Shown: positions 24,329 through 32,998 of the stretch, in pieces
Layout of the letters: every line of letters starts with the position of its first letter
Numbering within the stretch: the stretch's first letter is position 1
Assembly: GCA_910584255.1 (NCBI GenBank)
Contig: CAJTXV010000008.1
Span: 1-58,374, forward strand
Source of the DNA: an uncultured Bacilli bacterium
GTDB taxonomy: Bacteria > Bacillota_I > Bacilli_A > RF39 > UBA660
DNA: 58,374 nt
Direction: 5' to 3'
Program-made: the position numbers and the translations under genes
The notes under the pieces: generated by a model
What the model was told of the DNA's origin: nothing
What the model saw: only the letters and a program-made list of their open reading frames with translations
Database searches by the model: none

Positions 24329-26071
24329 ATGGAAAATCTAGAAGCAAATAATGTTATTTCTGATATTAGAAGAAGGCTAGATATTGTCGATGTAATTTCG
24401 GGATATATTCCACTGGTTCAAAAAGGGAAAAATTTTTTTGGAGTTTGTCCGTTTCATGATGATACCAATCCATCTATGAGTGTTTCTAGAGAAAAGCAAA
24501 TTTATCGCTGCTTTTCTTGTGGTGCGAGTGGGAACGTTATAACGTTTGTTCAAGATTATGAGCATATTTCATTTAAAGAAGCATTAACTGAATTAGCAGA
24601 AAAAGCAGGAGTCTTACTTCCTAATATTTCCTATCATAAAAAAAATGATGCTTATGAAAAATTTTACGAAATCTACGAAATTGCGAATAAGTATTATTTA
24701 AATAACATTCAGACCAATTTGGGAAAAAAAGCCAAAGAATACTTACATAATCGTCAAATTGATGATACTATGATTAAAGAGTTTGGAATTGGACTTAGTT
24801 TAGAAACACAAGGAGATTTAGTTCAGCTTTTAGAAAAAAAGGGGTATAATTTAAATGAGTTAAATGAAATCGGTCTTGCAAACTCAAATCGTGATTTATA
24901 TAATAATCGAATTATGTTTCCTTTAAAAGATTTAAGCGGAAGGGTAGTAGGATTTTCTGGAAGAAGATATGATGGGAAAAAGGAAAATAAATATGTGAAT
25001 ACAAAAGTAACACCTATCTTCCAAAAAGGATCTATTTTATATAACTATTATGACGCTAGAGAATTTGTGAGGAGGAAAGACCAAGTTGTTGTTATGGAAG
25101 GATTTATGGCTGCCATTCGTTCCATTTCAATTGGTGTAAAAAATGTGGTTTCTTTAATGGGAACGGCCATGACAAAAGAACAAATGGATTTATTAAAAAG
25201 ACTTTCTTTGAATGTTGTTTTATGTTTAGATGGAGATGAACCAGGACAACATGCGATTCTTACGCATGGAGAGGAACTAGAAAATCGTGGATTTCATGTG
25301 AAGGTAGTGGAACTATCCGATGGATTAGATCCAGATGATTATATCCTAAAATATGGAAGTGAATCCTTTCAAAGTTTAATAGAAAATGCCATTAATTATA
25401 GAGATTATAGAATTAAATCCTTAAAAAAGAATATTAATTTAAATAGTAACGAAGAAGTTTCTGAATACATAAATCAAGTTTTATTAGAGGCAAGTAAATT
25501 GTCAGATGAAATTCGCCAAGAATTAATTCTAAAAACACTTGCAAAAGAGTTTGATATAGGGTATAATACCTTGGAAAAAAGGTTATCGACATATATCGAA
25601 AAAAATCGACCAAAACATCAAATGGATGGGAAGAAAGTTCTCGAGAAGAAGATGAAAAAACAGACAAAATACGAACTCGCAGAGCACTATCTTCTTTATC
25701 TTATGTTAGTAAACGGTACTGTTAGAAACTATTTCGAGCAAGGTAAGTTTAACTTTTCTACTGAACAAGAAAGGTTTCTAGCATCAGAAATTGTATATTA
25801 TTATAAGCTGTATGGGTCATTAGTACCAGCCGATTTTTATACCTATTTACAAGATAAGAAAGAATTGTTACAATTATTAGATGATATATTAATGCTAGAG
25901 GTAGGAGAAATATCGAATCAAATGATAGATGAGTACATTCGGGTTGTCAAGGAAAATAGTGTGAACCTAGAGATTAAAAGGTTAGAAAAGATGATAAGAG
26001 AAAAAAATGATCCATTAGAAAAGGCTCGAATTGCGGAAGAAATCAGAAAGTTAAAAATGGGGAGTGAATAA
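24329..26071 (+). CDS. dnaG: DNA primase DnaG
   Basis: Synthesises RNA primers at the replication fork. The 580-residue protein has the N-terminal zinc ribbon (CPFHDDTNPSMS ... YRCFSCGASGN), the catalytic core and the TOPRIM metal site (VVVMEGFMAAIRS, VVLCLDGDEPGQHA). A C-terminal helicase-binding domain follows (about 430-580). The TOPRIM motif reads EGFMAAI where most primases have EGYMDVI, so the Asp after Met is Ala; the main acidic ligands Glu and DGD are kept. The start at 24329 follows AGGAGGTGG. It is in an operon with rpoD, the classic macromolecular-synthesis arrangement. Confidence 0.95.
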   Translation: MENLEANNVISDIRRRLDIVDVISGYIPLVQKGKNFFGVCPFHDDTNPSMSVSREKQIYRCFSCGASGNVITFVQDYEHISFKEALTELAEKAGVLLPNISYHKKNDAYEKFYEIYEIANKYYLNNIQTNLGKKAKEYLHNRQIDDTMIKEFGIGLSLETQGDLVQLLEKKGYNLNELNEIGLANSNRDLYNNRIMFPLKDLSGRVVGFSGRRYDGKKENKYVNTKVTPIFQKGSILYNYYDAREFVRRKDQVVVMEGFMAAIRSISIGVKNVVSLMGTAMTKEQMDLLKRLSLNVVLCLDGDEPGQHAILTHGEELENRGFHVKVVELSDGLDPDDYILKYGSESFQSLIENAINYRDYRIKSLKKNINLNSNEEVSEYINQVLLEASKLSDEIRQELILKTLAKEFDIGYNTLEKRLSTYIEKNRPKHQMDGKKVLEKKMKKQTKYELAEHYLLYLMLVNGTVRNYFEQGKFNFSTEQERFLASEIVYYYKLYGSLVPADFYTYLQDKKELLQLLDDILMLEVGEISNQMIDEYIRVVKENSVNLEIKRLEKMIREKNDPLEKARIAEEIRKLKMGSE

Positions 26072-26072
26072 C

Positions 26073-27164
26073 ATGGCAAAAGAAATTAAAACATTCGAAG
26101 AAAGAAAACAAACATTACTACAAAAAGGAAAAGAAAAAGGATTTATTACTTATGAAGAATTAGCAGGAGAATTAAAAGGACTAGATGTCGATAGTGATTC
26201 CTTAGATGAATTATATAATTTATTGGTAGATAATAATATCGAAGTAACTTCTGAACAAGAAGAAAATGACGATGAAGGAGATAATGGTACAGGATTAATT
26301 GATATTGAAGATTTAACATTATCAAAGGATATCAAAATTAATGATCCTGTCAGAATGTATTTGAAAGAAATTGGGCGTATTAACCTGTTAACTTCTGATG
26401 AAGAATTTGAATATGCAAAACTTGCTGAACAAGGGGATGAATATGCAAAAAGAATGCTTGCAGAGTCTAACCTTCGTTTAGTTGTATCGATTGCCAAAAG
26501 ATACGTAGGAAGAGGAATGCTATTCCTAGATTTAATCCAAGAAGGAAATATTGGTCTCATGAAAGCAGTAGACAAGTTTGATCCTACCAAAGGATATAAA
26601 TTTTCAACCTATGCAACTTGGTGGATTCGTCAGGCCATTACACGTGCCATTGCCGATCAGGCAAGAACTATTCGTGTCCCAGTCCATATGGTAGAAACAA
26701 TTAATAAATTAGCACGTGTACAACGTCAATTAACACAAGAATTAAATCGTGAGCCAACCGATGAAGAAATTGCTAAAAAATTGGGAATTACTATTGAAAA
26801 GGTTCGTGAGGTCTATAAAATTAGTCAAGATCCTGTTTCCCTAGAAACCCCAATTGGAGAAGAGGACGATTCTCATCTAGGCGATTTTATTAAAGATGAG
26901 AGAACGATGTCACCAGAAGAGTATGCAACAGTGGAACTTTTAAAAGAAGAATTAAGTGGTGTACTTCTAACCTTAACAGATCGTGAAGAAAGAGTATTAA
27001 GACTTCGTTTTGGATTAGACGATGGACAATGTCGTACCCTAGAAGAAGTAGGACAAATCTTTGGAGTTACTAGGGAAAGAATTCGTCAGATAGAAGCAAA
27101 GGCGTTAAGAAAATTAAGACATCCATCTCGTTCTAGAAAATTAAAAGACTTTTTAACAAACTAA
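26073..27164 (+). CDS. rpoD: Primary sigma factor RpoD (SigA)
   Basis: A 363-residue housekeeping sigma factor. Region 1.1 is reduced and acidic (about 1-85); region 1.2-2.4 holds NDPVRMYLKEIGRINLL, NLRLVVSIAKRYVGRGM and TYATWWIRQAITRAIADQ. Region 3 starts at IRVPVHMVETINKL, and region 4.2 is VTRERIRQIEAKALRKLRH. The start at 26073 follows GGGGAGTG at the dnaG stop, so the genes are coupled. A terminator overlaps the stop codon. Confidence 0.96.
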   Translation: MAKEIKTFEERKQTLLQKGKEKGFITYEELAGELKGLDVDSDSLDELYNLLVDNNIEVTSEQEENDDEGDNGTGLIDIEDLTLSKDIKINDPVRMYLKEIGRINLLTSDEEFEYAKLAEQGDEYAKRMLAESNLRLVVSIAKRYVGRGMLFLDLIQEGNIGLMKAVDKFDPTKGYKFSTYATWWIRQAITRAIADQARTIRVPVHMVETINKLARVQRQLTQELNREPTDEEIAKKLGITIEKVREVYKISQDPVSLETPIGEEDDSHLGDFIKDERTMSPEEYATVELLKEELSGVLLTLTDREERVLRLRFGLDDGQCRTLEEVGQIFGVTRERIRQIEAKALRKLRHPSRSRKLKDFLTN

Positions 27165-27179
27165 GAAGTCTTTTGTTTT
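27143..27179 (+). terminator. Terminator overlapping the rpoD stop
   Basis: AAAAGACTT/AAGTCTTTT with a 14-nt loop and TTTTG tail. It rules out trmK starts upstream of about 27180. Confidence 0.65.
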
Positions 27180-27214
27180 GTAATCATAGATTTGAAAAGA
27201 AGGGATTGATCTTA

Positions 27215-27901
27215 TTGAATAATTTAAAAAAAGTAGAAAGTTTACTGAATCAGAGATTAAAAGTAGTTGCTTCCTTGATTGATGAATCTTGCTATATGAT
27301 AGATGTAGGATGTGATCATGCACTTTTAGATATTTATCTAGCTAGTATTTATAAAAATATAAAAATAATAGCTTCTGACAATAAGAAAGGTCCTTTAGAA
27401 GGAGCAAAGGAAAATATCAAAAAATACCATCTAGAAACTAGAATTCAACTAAAACTTGGAAATGGAATTGATCCGATTGAGAAAAAGGTAGATACCATTG
27501 TAATCTCTGGAATGGGTGGGTTAAACATGATAGGGATTCTAAAATATAAAAAAGAATTGCTTTTTAATATAAAAACAATTATTTTATCTCCGAATAGTGA
27601 TACAGAGAAAGTAAGAAAAGAAATGATAAAATTAGGATATATCATTGAAAATGAACAATTAGTAAAAGATAAGCATATTATTTATCCTGTTCTTGTTTTA
27701 AAAAAAGGGAAAAAGCACTATTCAAAACAAGAATACTTATTTGGTCCTATTTTATTAGAAAGAAAAGATCCACTATTTTTAGAATATATAAAAAATGAAC
27801 GAACTCGAAAAGAAAAATTACTAGAGATTTTACCTAAAAAATATATTCAAAGAAGAAGAAAATTAAAGAAAGAGTTAAAGATGATTAAGAAAAATCTTTA
27901 A
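27215..27901 (+). CDS. trmK: tRNA (adenine(22)-N1)-methyltransferase TrmK
   Basis: A 228-residue SAM-dependent methyltransferase that modifies A22 of tRNA. The SAM motif I is MIDVGCDHALLDIYL (about residue 30), with a downstream acidic IASDNKKGPLEGAKENI and ISGMGGLNMIGIL. A basic C-terminal coiled region ends the protein. The position directly after dnaG-rpoD is conserved in Firmicutes. The TTG at 27215, preceded by GAAGGGA, is the best start because the open frame further upstream lies in the rpoD terminator. The following NIF3-like gene of other genomes is absent. Confidence 0.88.
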   Translation: MNNLKKVESLLNQRLKVVASLIDESCYMIDVGCDHALLDIYLASIYKNIKIIASDNKKGPLEGAKENIKKYHLETRIQLKLGNGIDPIEKKVDTIVISGMGGLNMIGILKYKKELLFNIKTIILSPNSDTEKVRKEMIKLGYIIENEQLVKDKHIIYPVLVLKKGKKHYSKQEYLFGPILLERKDPLFLEYIKNERTRKEKLLEILPKKYIQRRRKLKKELKMIKKNL

Positions 27902-27907
27902 CTCTTT

Positions 27908-28312
27908 TTATAAAAAGAAAGTAGGACTACCATCCTGTGATATCATTGCTTCATCAGGTGTGGTAGATTGATTATAACTACTGGTGTTAGTAGGGGTTTC
28001 ACTAGATTTCATATTTTGCGTTTGAGTATGTTTAACTGGACTATTTTCTGTACGGCTAGGCGTATCTTTGACTGCTCCAAGAACTCGAAACATGGTTTTT
28101 GCATTTTTTACAATAGGTCGTACTTGATAAAAAATAGGGATTGCTTGATTAATCACATTTAATGTTTTTCCAGTGGATGTTAAAAAGCCATTCCAACTCC
28201 ACTTACTTGTGATTCCTTTTAAAAAACCACCAGCACTACTTCCTCCTAAAATCCCATTTCCCATACCAGCTGTATAGTAAGATGGGTTTGTATAAAATGG
28301 ATAATTAAACAT
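27908..28312 (-). CDS. YqfQ/VrrA-like sporulation protein
   Basis: A 134-residue protein with a Gly-rich N-terminus (GMGNGILGGSSAGGFLKG), an amphipathic stretch LNVINQAIPIFYQVRPIVKNAKTMFRVLGAV and a Ser/Thr/Gln-rich disordered tail. The middle stretch is characteristic of the YqfQ (VrrA) family, whose Bacillus gene lies close to the dnaG-sigA-trmK region and is sporulation-linked. It is convergent with trmK, 6 bp away. The tail is of low complexity. Assignment by recall of the family pattern. Confidence 0.65.
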   Translation of the reverse strand: MFNYPFYTNPSYYTAGMGNGILGGSSAGGFLKGITSKWSWNGFLTSTGKTLNVINQAIPIFYQVRPIVKNAKTMFRVLGAVKDTPSRTENSPVKHTQTQNMKSSETPTNTSSYNQSTTPDEAMISQDGSPTFFL

Positions 28313-28422
28313 AGAAATCTCCTCTTTACAATATTATATGAAAGTATAAAAAAAAGTTTTCATTTTTTAGGGTATATGATATACTGAATAAGAGAATAAG
28401 AAGAATAAAGTGGGTGCCGAAA

Positions 28423-29874
28423 ATGAATATCTTTATTTCCGTTTATCATGTATTTAGAGATTTATTTTCCTCTTTAAAAAATATAAAAATCAACTTAGAA
28501 AAGGGGGCAAATAAAAAGTTAAAGGAAAAAGAAAGACAAGAAAAAGAAAAAGATTTGATGAGCGAAGCATTAAAAAATGCTTCTTCACTTTCAGGACAAG
28601 ATACCAATGAGGCACTAAAAGATGTTTTAGAAGATAGAAAAGGAAATAAAGAAGAATTACTTACTTTTGATTATATTGTAAAAGATAGTTATGGAAAACA
28701 AATCAAAGGCTCTTTTGATGCGAAAAGTAAAAATGAAGTAGAAGCCTTTTTAGTCAATGAAGGATACAAAATTGTAAGTATCGAATTAAAGAAGAAAACG
28801 AAATGGAATATGGAGATTAATATTGGTTTAAAGTTCAAGTCAGGAGACTTAAGTTTTGCGTTAACACAATTATCTACTTATATCAAAGCAGGGATTCCTT
28901 TAATCGATTCTGTTAGAATTTTGTCGAAACAAACAACGAAAGCTTCCCATCGAAAAATTTATCAAAAATTAGTATTTGATTTAGTGGCAGGGGAAAGTTT
29001 TAGTAGAGCATTAGAAAACCAAAGTGATTCTTTCCCAAGATTATTAATTAATATGATTAAGGCATCTGAAATGACAGGAGATTTACCAACAACACTAGAT
29101 GAGATGAGTGAATATTATAATTCCATTGAGGAAACGAGAAGACAGATGATTGCAGCCTTAACTTATCCTGCCATTATATTTGTTTTTTCTATTATTGTAG
29201 TTGCTTTCGTATTAATTTGGGTAGTTCCAAACTTTGTATCGATGTTCTCAGAAGCAGGGGGGGAACTTCCTGCAATTACAAAATTTACTTTGGGTGCGAG
29301 TGCTTTTTTATCGAATTATTATCTTCTGATTCTAGGAATAATTCTAGTCTTAGGAATTACTTATCTACTGGCCTTTAAAAATGTAAAATCATTTAGAAAA
29401 GGGATGCAAACTTTTTATATGAGACTTCCCGTCTTTGGAAAGGTAATCATCTATAATGAGGTCACTATGTTTACCAAGACTTTTGCTCAACTTTTAAATC
29501 ATAGTGTACATATTACGGATAGTATGGCCATTCTTTCTAAAATTTCGAATAATGAAATATATAAAGAAATTATTGCCAATACCATGAACACTCTAAGTAA
29601 AGGTGGGAAGATATCAGAATCATTCCATGGACATTGGGCATTTCCAATCGTTGCTTATGAAATGCTAGTAACAGGAGAGTCAACTGGTCAATTAGGTCCT
29701 ATGATGGAAAAAGTATCGGAACATTTTAGCAATCTGCATAAAAATGCTGTAACGCAAATTAAGGCATTCATTGAACCTGTGACCATCATCTTTCTAGCAG
29801 GAGCAATCGGATTTATTCTTTTATCAATTTTTATTCCAATGTTTGGTTTATATACTGCCGTAGAAGGTGCATAA
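28423..29874 (+). CDS. PilC/GspF-type inner-membrane platform protein
   Basis: A 483-residue type IV pilus/type II secretion platform protein. An N-terminal charged helical region of about 70 residues precedes the family start (FDYIVKDSYGKQIKGSFDA). Two GspF repeats follow, each with GIPL/SVHITDSM-type motifs (LSTYIKAGIPLIDSVRIL; FAQLLNHSVHITDSMAIL) and three TM segments overall. The start at 28423 follows GTGGGTG. Its only partner here is the prepilin peptidase, overlapping in the next frame region; no assembly ATPase or pilin gene lies in this window, so the rest must be elsewhere or lost. Confidence 0.88.
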   Translation: MNIFISVYHVFRDLFSSLKNIKINLEKGANKKLKEKERQEKEKDLMSEALKNASSLSGQDTNEALKDVLEDRKGNKEELLTFDYIVKDSYGKQIKGSFDAKSKNEVEAFLVNEGYKIVSIELKKKTKWNMEINIGLKFKSGDLSFALTQLSTYIKAGIPLIDSVRILSKQTTKASHRKIYQKLVFDLVAGESFSRALENQSDSFPRLLINMIKASEMTGDLPTTLDEMSEYYNSIEETRRQMIAALTYPAIIFVFSIIVVAFVLIWVVPNFVSMFSEAGGELPAITKFTLGASAFLSNYYLLILGIILVLGITYLLAFKNVKSFRKGMQTFYMRLPVFGKVIIYNEVTMFTKTFAQLLNHSVHITDSMAILSKISNNEIYKEIIANTMNTLSKGGKISESFHGHWAFPIVAYEMLVTGESTGQLGPMMEKVSEHFSNLHKNAVTQIKAFIEPVTIIFLAGAIGFILLSIFIPMFGLYTAVEGA

Positions 29875-29890
29875 ATTAGGGGGAATTACC

Positions 29891-30661
29891 ATGAATACAT
29901 ATTATATCATTACCTTTTTTATACTAGGAACCATTCTTGGTTCTTTCTATCATGTAATAGGGTTTCGCTTACCTAAGGGAGAATCTATTTTAAGCCCAAA
30001 GCATTCTTATTGTGAATCTTGTAAACATCCTTTAGGTGTTCTTTCTTTAATTCCTATTTTTTCTTATTTATTTCAAGGCGGAAAGTGTAGGTATTGTAAG
30101 GAACGGATTTCTTTATTTTATCCATTCATTGAATTATTAACAGGGGCTTTATTTGCAGTAAGTTACTATTCATTTGGATTGACCCCTGATTTATTGATTT
30201 CACTTTCCCTCGTTAGTTTATTTAGTATTGTAATTGTAAGTGACCTAAACTATCTAATGATTCCAGACGAAGTCACCTTTGTTACAGGAATGGTGATTAG
30301 TATTAGTATTTTTTTTCGAGATGGGTTTCCTACTTTATTAAGTTCTCTTGGAAGTGGTATCCTTCTATTTTTGCTTATGTATGGAATTATGTTGTTTGGA
30401 GATTTTCTATTTAAAAGGGAAAGTTTGGGTGGCGCAGATATTAAACTTATGTTTATTGCAGGACTTGTTTTAAAACCGATTTTAGGAATGTTTGTAATTT
30501 TTGTTTCTAGCGTGGTTGCCTTACCAGTTTCTATTCTTTTATATATCGTGAATAAAGAAAAGGTAATTCCTTTTGGCCCCTTTATCGTTTTTTCTATTTT
30601 ACTACTTTTTTTCTTAAAAGTAGATGTAGGAAAGCTTCTTTCTGTTTTTATAAAATCATAG
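29891..30661 (+). CDS. Prepilin peptidase (PilD/ComC-like)
   Basis: A 256-residue aspartic membrane protease that cleaves and may N-methylate prepilins. The N-terminal cytoplasmic zinc motif has both pairs (CESC, CRYC; about 39-76). The two catalytic Asp are in VSDLNYLMIPDE (about 117) and GGADIKLMF (about 180). Eight or so TM segments. The start at 29891 follows TTAGGGGGAA. It forms a two-gene unit with the PilC-like gene. Confidence 0.9.
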   Translation: MNTYYIITFFILGTILGSFYHVIGFRLPKGESILSPKHSYCESCKHPLGVLSLIPIFSYLFQGGKCRYCKERISLFYPFIELLTGALFAVSYYSFGLTPDLLISLSLVSLFSIVIVSDLNYLMIPDEVTFVTGMVISISIFFRDGFPTLLSSLGSGILLFLLMYGIMLFGDFLFKRESLGGADIKLMFIAGLVLKPILGMFVIFVSSVVALPVSILLYIVNKEKVIPFGPFIVFSILLLFFLKVDVGKLLSVFIKS

Positions 30662-30721
30662 TTAAAAAAAGTACTCAGTAGATAAAAATTATGGTATAGT
30701 AATGAACAGGAGGGTTTTGAT

Positions 30722-31426
30722 ATGGAATTAAAAACAAATGAAAGATTAGAAAGTACTGGATATAGATGCCTATTAGAAGGGGTAGAACAGTATGGAATAC
30801 TGATGTTTCGTTTTATTGAGGATTATAGACATATTTTGTCTAAGAAAAATACGCTATTACAACAAGCAGTTCTATATGGAAGAAATGATTTGCTATCTTT
30901 GGTAAAAAATAATCGCAGTGTTATTGGGTATTTGAGAGAGCATGAAAAAGAATTAACTGATTTCAATTTTGCTAGTGAGGTAGTTTGGGATATGATTCAC
31001 AGTTTACAGATGGATGTTTCAAATTTAGAGTTATATCTAGAAAATATAAAAAAATTAGAAGAACTAGCAATTGATAAAATAAGTGTGGGAAAATTTCCAT
31101 TGATGGATACATATGAATGTGGAATTTATCGAAATAGTCAAGGTGAGATTATAAGTATTACTAAATGCTATACAGATGCAATAATTCAAACAGTAGGATC
31201 AGAATATACAGTAAGTAAAACTAGAAATCATAGTTATAGTAAGTTTAGTTGCTATATTAATAATCGAGAAGATGCCCAAACTTTTTCTCTAGATGTGACG
31301 AATACGGAAGATCATCATCAATATAGTGAAATATTTATTAGGGATTTTGGCTTTGATGGAAGTAAATTGCCAACCAAAGAAGACCTTGAGAGTTATGAGA
31401 TTCCTAAATTTTTAGTAAAAAAGTAA
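30722..31426 (+). CDS. Unknown soluble protein
   Basis: A 234-residue protein with a helical N-terminal half (residues about 1-125, including a Leu-rich HSLQMDVSNLELYLENIKKLEEL) and a strand-rich C-terminal half with many polar residues. There is no TM or signal peptide. ACAGGAGGG before the ATG is a very strong ribosome site. It stands alone between a peptidase gene and dnaB, with its own terminator. I do not recognise a family. Confidence 0.7.
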   Translation: MELKTNERLESTGYRCLLEGVEQYGILMFRFIEDYRHILSKKNTLLQQAVLYGRNDLLSLVKNNRSVIGYLREHEKELTDFNFASEVVWDMIHSLQMDVSNLELYLENIKKLEELAIDKISVGKFPLMDTYECGIYRNSQGEIISITKCYTDAIIQTVGSEYTVSKTRNHSYSKFSCYINNREDAQTFSLDVTNTEDHHQYSEIFIRDFGFDGSKLPTKEDLESYEIPKFLVKK

Positions 31427-31437
31427 TAAATGAGTAT

Positions 31438-31460
31438 AAATCGCTAAATGCGATTTTTTA
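31438..31460 (+). terminator. Terminator before dnaB
   Basis: AAATCGC/GCGATTT hairpin with a 5-nt loop and a T-run. Confidence 0.75.
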
Positions 31461-31486
31461 ATTTATATAAAATGTTTAAAATATCT

Positions 31487-31515
31487 TTGGTTTCTTTTGT
31501 TATCTGAGGTATAAT
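31487..31515 (+). promoter_or_regulatory. SigA promoter of dnaB-dnaI
   Basis: TTGGTT, 17 bp, TATAAT, ending 26 bp before dnaB. Confidence 0.6.
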
Positions 31516-31541
31516 AGAGTTTAGAAAAGTGAGGTGGGCTT

Positions 31542-32855
31542 ATGGCAGAAGTAACAGTATTACCAGCAGATACCTATACCGTTATTAACAAAACAGTATT
31601 AAAAGAGCAAGATCGAAAGATCATTACAATGCTGTATCAACCAATTATTGGTTATGTTGCGACTAGCCTTTACTTCACATTGATTGATGATTTGGATCAA
31701 CGTGAGATAATGAGTGAAGATTTAACTCATCACCATCTAATGAGTACCATGCAGTTAAAACTAGATCAAATTGTAATTGCAAGACAAAAGCTAGAAGGAG
31801 TTGGGTTAGTAAAATCTTACTATAAGAAGGATCATGTAAATAATTTTGTATATTTAATATATTCTCCAATGCCTGCTTCTGATTTTTTGAATCACCCAAT
31901 TCTAAATGTGGTACTATATAACAATCTTGGAAAAAAAGAATATACCAAATTAGTAGATTATTTTAAAATGCCACGAGTCAATTTAAAAGATTATCTAGAT
32001 ATTACAGCATCCTTTAATGACGTTTTTAGTAGCGTTTCTGGTAATTCTTATATGGAAACTACAGATTTAATCAAAGAAGAAACAGGAAAAATTCATCTAT
32101 CAGAAAAAATTGATTTTTCTTTATTAATTTCTAGTATTCCTAGTAAGATGGTAAGCCCTAGATGCTTTAATCAAGAGACAAAAGACTTAATTAACGCTCT
32201 TTCATATACCTACAATATTGATGATTTAGAGATGCAGGGTTTAGTTAGAAATAGCATTAATGAAAAAGGCTTGGTAGATAAAGTAGAACTTAGAAAAAGT
32301 TGTCAAAATTTCTATCAGTTTGAGAATAATGGAAAGTTACCAACCTTGATTTATTCTAAACAACCAGATTATTTAAAATCTCCAGAGGGAGATCATTCAA
32401 AGTGGGCAAAAATGGTTTATACCTTTGAGTCTGTAACTCCTTATGACTTTTTAAGAAGTAAATATAAAACAGGGGAGCCTTCTTTACGAGATTTAAAACT
32501 AATTGAAAGTCTACTCGCAGATTTGAAAATGAATCCAGGGGTTGTCAATGTGCTGATTGCCTATGTTTTAAAAATAAATAATCAAAAATTATCGAAGAAT
32601 TATGTAGAAACCATTGCGGGGCAATGGAAAAGGCTCAATGTTGAAACAGTAGAAGAAGCAATGAGAGTAAGTGAGAAGGAACATAAGAAATTAAGAAAAC
32701 AATTTGAACAGAAGAAAGTAACAACAAAACAAGTAGTTCGAAAAGAAAAAGAGGAAACTTTACCAGATTGGTTTGATAAAAATTTAGAAAATGAAGAAAT
32801 GACAGAAGAAGAAAGAAAAGAGTTAGATCAAATTTTAAATTCCATTTCATCATAG
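31542..32855 (+). CDS. dnaB: Replication initiation/membrane attachment protein DnaB
   Basis: The Bacilli-type primosome protein (not the helicase) that with DnaD and DnaI loads the replicative helicase. The 437-residue protein has an N-terminal winged-helix-like DDBH1 region (LYQPIIGYVATSLYFTL, residues about 30-45). A C-terminal DDBH2 domain carries the YxxxIxxxW motif as YVETIAGQW (about 355), followed by a long charged helix (EAMRVSEKEHKKLRKQFEQ). It is in an operon with a 38-residue protein and dnaI. The start follows GAGGTGG. Confidence 0.9.
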   Translation: MAEVTVLPADTYTVINKTVLKEQDRKIITMLYQPIIGYVATSLYFTLIDDLDQREIMSEDLTHHHLMSTMQLKLDQIVIARQKLEGVGLVKSYYKKDHVNNFVYLIYSPMPASDFLNHPILNVVLYNNLGKKEYTKLVDYFKMPRVNLKDYLDITASFNDVFSSVSGNSYMETTDLIKEETGKIHLSEKIDFSLLISSIPSKMVSPRCFNQETKDLINALSYTYNIDDLEMQGLVRNSINEKGLVDKVELRKSCQNFYQFENNGKLPTLIYSKQPDYLKSPEGDHSKWAKMVYTFESVTPYDFLRSKYKTGEPSLRDLKLIESLLADLKMNPGVVNVLIAYVLKINNQKLSKNYVETIAGQWKRLNVETVEEAMRVSEKEHKKLRKQFEQKKVTTKQVVRKEKEETLPDWFDKNLENEEMTEEERKELDQILNSISS

Positions 32856-32869
32856 AAGGAGAAAACAAA

Positions 32870-32986
32870 ATGAAATATAACATAAAGAAAGAAGAACGAT
32901 TAGAAGTACTAGCAAGAGTATCTATGATTTTAGGAAGCGTAATTGCAGTATACTTTTTTATTATTATGCTTGTAAATTTAAATTAA
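32870..32986 (+). CDS. Small membrane protein between dnaB and dnaI
   Basis: A 38-residue protein: a charged N-terminus (MKYNIKKEERLEVLARV), then one TM (SMILGSVIAVYFFIIMLV) and a short LNLN end. GAAGGAG precedes the ATG and GGGGAAG for dnaI follows its stop at once, so it is embedded in the dnaB-dnaI unit. No known family; it could help tether the primosome to the membrane, which is speculation based on position. Confidence 0.65.
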   Translation: MKYNIKKEERLEVLARVSMILGSVIAVYFFIIMLVNLN

Positions 32987-32998
32987 GGGGAAGTAAAT

